This document shows positions 58,302 to 64,000 of a stretch of 64,000 nt of DNA, piece by piece. The notes under the pieces were generated by a model that was given only the letters and a program-made list of their open reading frames with translations, made no database searches and was not told the DNA's origin. Each line of letters starts with the position of its first letter. Within the stretch, counting starts at the first letter, position 1. A program made the translations under genes and the position numbers. This DNA comes from Dermatemys mawii (lineage: Eukaryota > Chordata > Testudines > Dermatemydidae), in contig ML677366.1 of assembly GCA_007922305.1 (NCBI GenBank), positions 15,224,783 to 15,288,782 of the forward strand, in the 5' to 3' direction.

Positions 58302-61300
58302 TTAGATTCCCTTGTGCTCATTTCAACCTCAATCTAACCTAGTGCTTGAGCATGTGCTTAACATCTTAGTCCCCCTGAGATACGGGCAGAGCAGATGAAG
58401 CTGGGGTCTAAACAAGTTTAAGAAGGTTTGTCTATATTAGCCCAAGTGGATCTAAGCTACCTTATGCATTACTTCTGAATGTAGTCATTACTATTAATAT
58501 AACTGATTTTAAATGTGAACTAGAAACAGAAATCCTATTTGTTTATTTCACTGAAATACTTGTAATTTTAATACTCTCTGTTTTCATTTCAGTAACCCTT
58601 CAAAGGCTCCACACTGGGCCAAAATATCTTTCACAAATCTCTGCTTTCCAGGAGCAAGGAATAGCTGAAAACCCCCTTGTGATTGCAGATAGCTGTGAAT
58701 AAAATAGAGCTGCTTTTGGGCCGCTCTAACTTAAGACAGGCACCAGACTGGACCAGTCCCCAGTCAATTCCAGAGTCTGGGGGGGCCACAAAATTGGCAT
58801 CGAGATACCTTTACTATTATCGCTTTTGTCCACACACACAGATCAGAATCTGGGCCAATAGCCATTGGATGCCAATGTATGTCTTTTCTTTGAATTCACA
58901 AGCTTTAGTTTCAGCCCTTGGTAAACAACATATAGAAAAGTATTTCTTCTGAAATTCAGCACACTCAGTTATCCCCTATCTGCTAATGGCAACACTGTAT
59001 TTGACCAGAGCAGGATTAATCATTTTTATATAAATTGTTGCACAATTTACTCAAAAATATCACAAAATTAAGCAAATAAATTATCCAATGAAGATTATTC
59101 AACCAGCTTTACCTTTGCCATGCAAGTACCCTATAATTACTCTTACTTAAATATGTGGAATAATATTCTTCCCAGCACATATATACTTTATTACACATCA
59201 ACCACAAGAGAGGGATCACCAGAATGTGTAGGTTGCAATGAATCTTAGAATCTGTACATGGTAGTGAAGGAGAATATTTAAGACATACAAATGTTTAAAG
59301 TGCATAAATAAAATAACCAAACATGGTTATCATTTGGCTACATTAAACCTTTTTTAAAAAAACTAAAATATCTTTACTGTCAGTGTCACATGTTGCATGC
59401 ATGAAGAATGAGTAAAGATCATTAATGACTAAAATTAGAACAGTTATTACATAAAAGTATTTACCTTCAACTATAGTATCAACCTGTTTGACACTTATCT
59501 CCATTCCCTCTAATTTGTATAGATAGATAAAAGCAACACTAAAAATGTCAACAGCAACACAGGAAAAGGGAGGTTGAGTCTTCACTTGACAAGTATGTGA
59601 AAATCTCAGCCAGATTCAAAATTACAAATAAATAATTCCTACAACTTCTAAGTGGTCAAAATAAGTTTCTTTTTTCTAATTCATGCATAACCTGCAATTT
59701 AAATGCTATTATACTGTAAGAATTCAAGTCAAAAGTAACAATTTATGTGTTTAATGTCACATGTAAATTTATCAAGATGTGTTTATTGCATCATTCATTA
59801 GGTATATTACTCTAAATAAGAATCTCATGTAAATCACACAGGCTTTTGCAAACACTTAACACTGTACATTGAAATCATTCAAGAGCTCTTTCAATGAGCA
59901 ATCAAATCTGTTCTACTGTTCCTTTAGGACAGACTTTATCCCACTTCTGTTTGATCACAGTTCTTTTAGAGAATTTAAAAAGGGAGCATGCCTTGCTGAA
60001 TGTTAAAAAAAAAATCAAATCTCATTAAAATATGAACTTCAGGCACACCTCTCTCTCAAAGGGCTTTAATTTCTTCCTGCATTACCACTGCACCACATAT
60101 CATCCCATTCCAAACCAAAACCTTTCCTAATTTTTTTTTGTCAGTAAGGGGATGAAAATCCTCCAGACAGTGCTTTTCCCTAGAGACTTTTTTTCTGCTA
60201 GGGAGACTTTGCTAACATATAGTCTGATTTTACCATACCTTTTTGAGTCTCTAATCCCATTCTCATGCCACAAACAGGCAGACTGAGTCATTGAAAAAAT
60301 AAAGAATGGACATTCTTTTTAGGTATTTACATTTTAGATCTCAATATATGTTTTTCTTATATTACTGCCCTCCACCTTTAACAGGAGTGCCCAAACTTGC
60401 ATGCTAAATACATGATGTGGTTGCTACTATGTGTTTCACTATCTTGATCAGGGAAATGATACAGTATAAAAACATAAAACAAGAATATTTAACACACTCA
60501 AGTTATTAGAGATAATGATGCATCAGTAAACTTACTACTCCATGCAGCTTTACCTTGTCTGTCAGTAATCAAAATCAGGATGAGCCAATGAAAATTAAAT
60601 TCTGTTCTTCTACCTTAATTTCCATAATTTAAGTTTTCTCCAGCAATCTGGTCAAATGATGACCCTGTACGTGCCAAGGAATAAGAGAGAGTCTCCTGTC
60701 TCTCAGTGTTCTCTGAAATTGCCTTTTTACTTGTTATCAAAGCAAGAACAACACTAGAAATAGGGGAGGAAATTTCAGCAGCACTAAGCATTGGCTCATC
60801 TCTGCTCGCATGGACACGTCAATTAAAACAATGCCTGGCCAATGTTGATTGCTTTCTAAACACTCCCCTTTGCATTCAGAGTCATTAGTGAAATTCTTGG
60901 TCAGGTCACTACCACTGAACATATAATAATTATGTTTTATATTAAAACAAATGCTACTCAATGGAATAGAGTCACTCAGTGGTTTCGGTCGACAGGAGCC
61001 ACAATCCATAAATTCAGTACTTCTAGAGGTACATGATTTTGGGTGGAGTTGCTTATGTGACTATAAATTAAAATAAATGTCATTGATATTATGTAATCTT
61101 CAACCATAGATCCTGTCAGATGAGGTAGGTTGCGGACTTTTGCCAGGATTAACAGTTGCCCTCAGTACCCATCCCTATGTTCCAGTGCTATTTTTGCCCT
61201 CATTTGTAAATGGTTTGCCTTTGTTGGAAGAAACTTCAGAACTAAACTCTTCTTGGGCTTTCCTTGCCTGCCTTCAGTCACTGACCTGCTTGTTGACTGT

Positions 61301-64000
61301 GCTCTAGTTTAGGCTACCTCAGTTCTGTCCCATGTCCTATTTTTACTAAACAAGTCTAAGAGGAATGTCAGTTAATAAGACAATACTGCATTATTGCCTT
61401 GCTCTAATGGCTTTTTCTGGAGCAATGAAGCACCACAATGCACTGCTTCCAGTGTTAGCCAGAAACTACTTGTGCTCAAACTGATGCTGCATTCCCATTC
61501 CTCCTCTTTCATGAGACATCCATGAGCAGGTGTCTTTCCCAATCTGCTGTCAAAACAATCCATACACTCTGCAGAAACCAAAACCAAATTCAACGCATTC
61601 CTGGAGTTTGGTTTCAGGCTAAGTATGTCCAGACAAATGTATATTATATTTAATCAAACTCTTTAGTGCTGTAGTGGACCTGTTGTCTTCGTTCAGCAAG
61701 ACTACTGCCAAATGATCCAGAATTCATGGCTATAGACAAAAAGACTTTATTTATTAAAGTAAATGAGACTGAAGAACAGTTGATTTTTAAATCATAAAAA
61801 TCCCTTCCCACTCAGCTATCAGATAAAACCCAGCCCCTACCAGTTACAATCACAGGTTGACAACAAGATACTAACCAAAGCTAAACTAGTCAAGTGACAT
61901 ACTAAAACACAAAAAACAGAAGAAGCCTAAAATATAACCTTCACTGAATCAGCAACATTCTTGATAGGTCCTCCAACTGGCAGCACACCACCGGGTTTAA
62001 TTTAGGGAATATGTACTACACTCAACAGGTTAGCATATTGCAATTCATCTTTAATATTGCAGGTATGTCTTAAATTCTCAGAGCTACTATTGTAGCCTGT
62101 GAGCTCATTAATACTGTATTTCAGGTGGCTGTACCTTCTGTTTCCTCCTTTCCCACAGCAAGGTTGACTGGAATAATACGGTCTCAGTTTCTCCTGAACA
62201 TATTAGTAGAACATATAGTATAAATTGGTGTGAGTAGCAAGAAATTACTCCAGAGGTGTTTTCTTTATGCAATATCCATTTTTATTCACTGAATTCTGCA
62301 AAACTTTCTTTCACTAAAACTTTATGAATAGCGGTGCAACCCAAACCAGAAAAGCTCAAAGTCCTCCCCCTCTTGCTATCTTGAAAATAAAGCTATACAT
62401 TTCTTGTCCCTACATAGCAAAAAATGCAGGACACGTTTCTGATAAAGATGTACCTCCAAATCTGTGTTTCAAATTACATACATTGTTGGCCTTTTTTCCA
62501 TTTTCTATTTCTTCTGTTCTAAAATTTTGTTTGAGTTGCTCATTGGACAGTCAAATTCAGAGTCTTATTCCTGATTTCTCAAAGTCCTTCATGGAATTTG
62601 GCTACTAAAGACAAAAGCTTGTAAAAGAAATTGGCAGCATTTGGATAAATTTTCATACAATTATTTTGCAAAAATTCTGTTCACTATTTGACCAACTCTC
62701 CTGGAAAATGTGTTTCCCACTTTCACCTGTTCTGAACAATGATCCCCCTCAACAGGGTTGAAAGAAAAAAAAATCCCATCCACAACTCGTTCTCTTGTTG
62801 GAATTCTTAGTAAAGAGGCAAAGGTTTGGGGGAACATAGAAACAAAACTACCCTCTAATCCCTGGAGGTGGCTATTCCAGGTCAGGGATAAATTGTATCA
62901 GTGAGACAGTGTGACGAATCTTGCCTTGCCAGTGACTTTGCTGTATCTCTTTCCATGAAGAAAGGCCTTTAGTCTCTGGGGTTGCTAGTCCAACAGCAGT
63001 CTGTTTTGCAGTGGGAGGGAGTACATAGTACATGCCTGCCTATAGCGTGGCAGGTTGTGGAATCTCTTCTGCCTTCTCCAAAACCTCTTATTTTGGTTCT
63101 AGCTTCACTTTTCCCTGCTTTTGTTGGTCTCTACACTCCTTCCAGGTCCTTACAAAGTCCGAAGACCTTTGCATCAACAGCTTCATGGTACCGGCCAGTC
63201 ATCAGACCAGAAAGAGAAAGCTGGACAAGGGAATCTCTGTGATTGTGGGGTCTTGTCTGTTCACACATACATGCAATATTCCTCTGGGCAGCATCTACGG
63301 ACTCCTTAGACTCCTCAGAGCAGTGGACATTGTCCAGGGTGTCTCTGCTTGTGCCTTTCTGGATCCCCCCGTTTTCACCCTGTGATCTACACCCCCATCC
63401 CTCTCTCTTTGTGTGTATGCTGTAAACTGTTGACTTCTTGGTTCTGTAGCCCCTCCTTCAGCTGAGAAAAGGGCTTTCCATTGCTCTAGAAGAATCTTCT
63501 TGCCAATCCCAGTCATCAAATAAGCTGAAACCTCCCTTTCCTTGCTACTAGTTTTATAACTTTCATGCATAAAGTTAATTTTTAAAAGTCAGCCTAACAC
63601 CACAATATAATTCTTTCTATCAAGCTGACCTGGCTAAGAATAAACTTATTCATTCTGTGCCTTGAATACCATAGAGTCTGATTTATATCTGGTCTACTAA
63701 ACTTTACCCTCTAGTCTGAAAATCTATTGTCCAATCCAATTTTACACTTGAGAATGACTGTCTAAAACAAAAACAAAAAATCCAGTTCTCCTGCTACTTT
63801 CATGCTGCAGAGAGGTGTTTGCTTGACAGAAGCCAACAAAAAATAATTCAGGATCATTCATTTGGTTCAGACAATTTCAAGATGAAAATATAACATGTCT
63901 TTAAAACTATAAATTACCTCTGTTTATTCAGCCATAATTAGTATGAAACTCCACATATCTTCTAGCTGACATTAAATCTGAAGATGTGGTGAATTAGCTT
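58302..64000. other. unique AT-rich DNA to window end
   Basis: No gene or clear transposon. Frames up to about 117 codons (63032-63385, with three overlapping frames nearby) lie in a locally GC-richer patch and show no domain. The scarcity of recognisable repeats over 5.7 kb resembles 51.3-58.1 kb. Confidence 0.5.

Noticed and set aside
1..64000. An endogenous retrovirus or other viral insertion
   Set aside because: I saw no paired LTRs, primer-binding site, or gag/pol/env-like frames anywhere in the window.

Overview
The window looks like non-coding DNA from a cryptodiran (hidden-neck) turtle. I infer this from the repeats, not from a gene. It holds at least two copies of the tRNA-derived tortoise Pol III SINE (Cry family), one of them with A- and B-box-like promoter elements read on the minus strand. 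It also holds several CR1 LINE 3' ends and many short DNA transposons of types I know from turtle genomes. The background is AT-rich and vertebrate-like. I find no intact protein-coding gene, rRNA, free-standing tRNA, CRISPR array or bacterial operon. Almost all open reading frames are under 150 codons and look like chance frames or lie inside repeats.

Layout. 1-13 kb: unique AT-rich DNA with Harbinger-like MITEs (4.08-4.21 kb, 7.08-7.36 kb), a CR1 tail (5.07 kb), a 914-bp TA-flanked element with a G-rich minisatellite core (8.76-9.67 kb) and a MIR-like relic (10.39 kb). 13-25 kb: CR1 tails, a 409-bp hAT MITE (14.17 kb), a pyrimidine-rich tract (17.5 kb), a plus-strand Cry SINE (21.0 kb), and a nested cluster at 23.86-24.78 kb in which a Cry SINE, a hAT-like repeat and a TA-flanked MITE interrupt CR1. 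25-38 kb: a hAT MITE with a perfect 8-bp target duplication (26.93 kb), fold-back elements (33.2 and 36.5 kb), a Tigger-like MITE (34.8 kb) and a decayed LINE reverse-transcriptase tail (37.7-38.0 kb). 42-64 kb: more fold-back and Harbinger MITEs, plus a rearranged hAT transposase relic (50.3-51.26 kb).

The most notable object is at 38.77-41.25 kb. It is a DNA-transposon-like element whose minus-strand gene (39076-40770, 565 codons including its stop) stays in one frame throughout and is broken only by two internal stop codons. The protein has a Cys-rich putative zinc-binding N-terminus, an acidic stretch, and a layout suggesting an RNase-H-like (DDE) transposase. One nonsense codon falls where I would place the third catalytic acid. 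Degenerate terminal inverted repeats at matching distances and a 6-bp direct repeat flank it. I recognise related uncharacterised predicted proteins from other animals but know no established family name.

The genes do not cooperate in a pathway. The window is best read as a repeat-rich intergenic or intronic segment recording successive LINE, SINE and DNA-transposon insertions. All family names come from visual recognition, without a database search.
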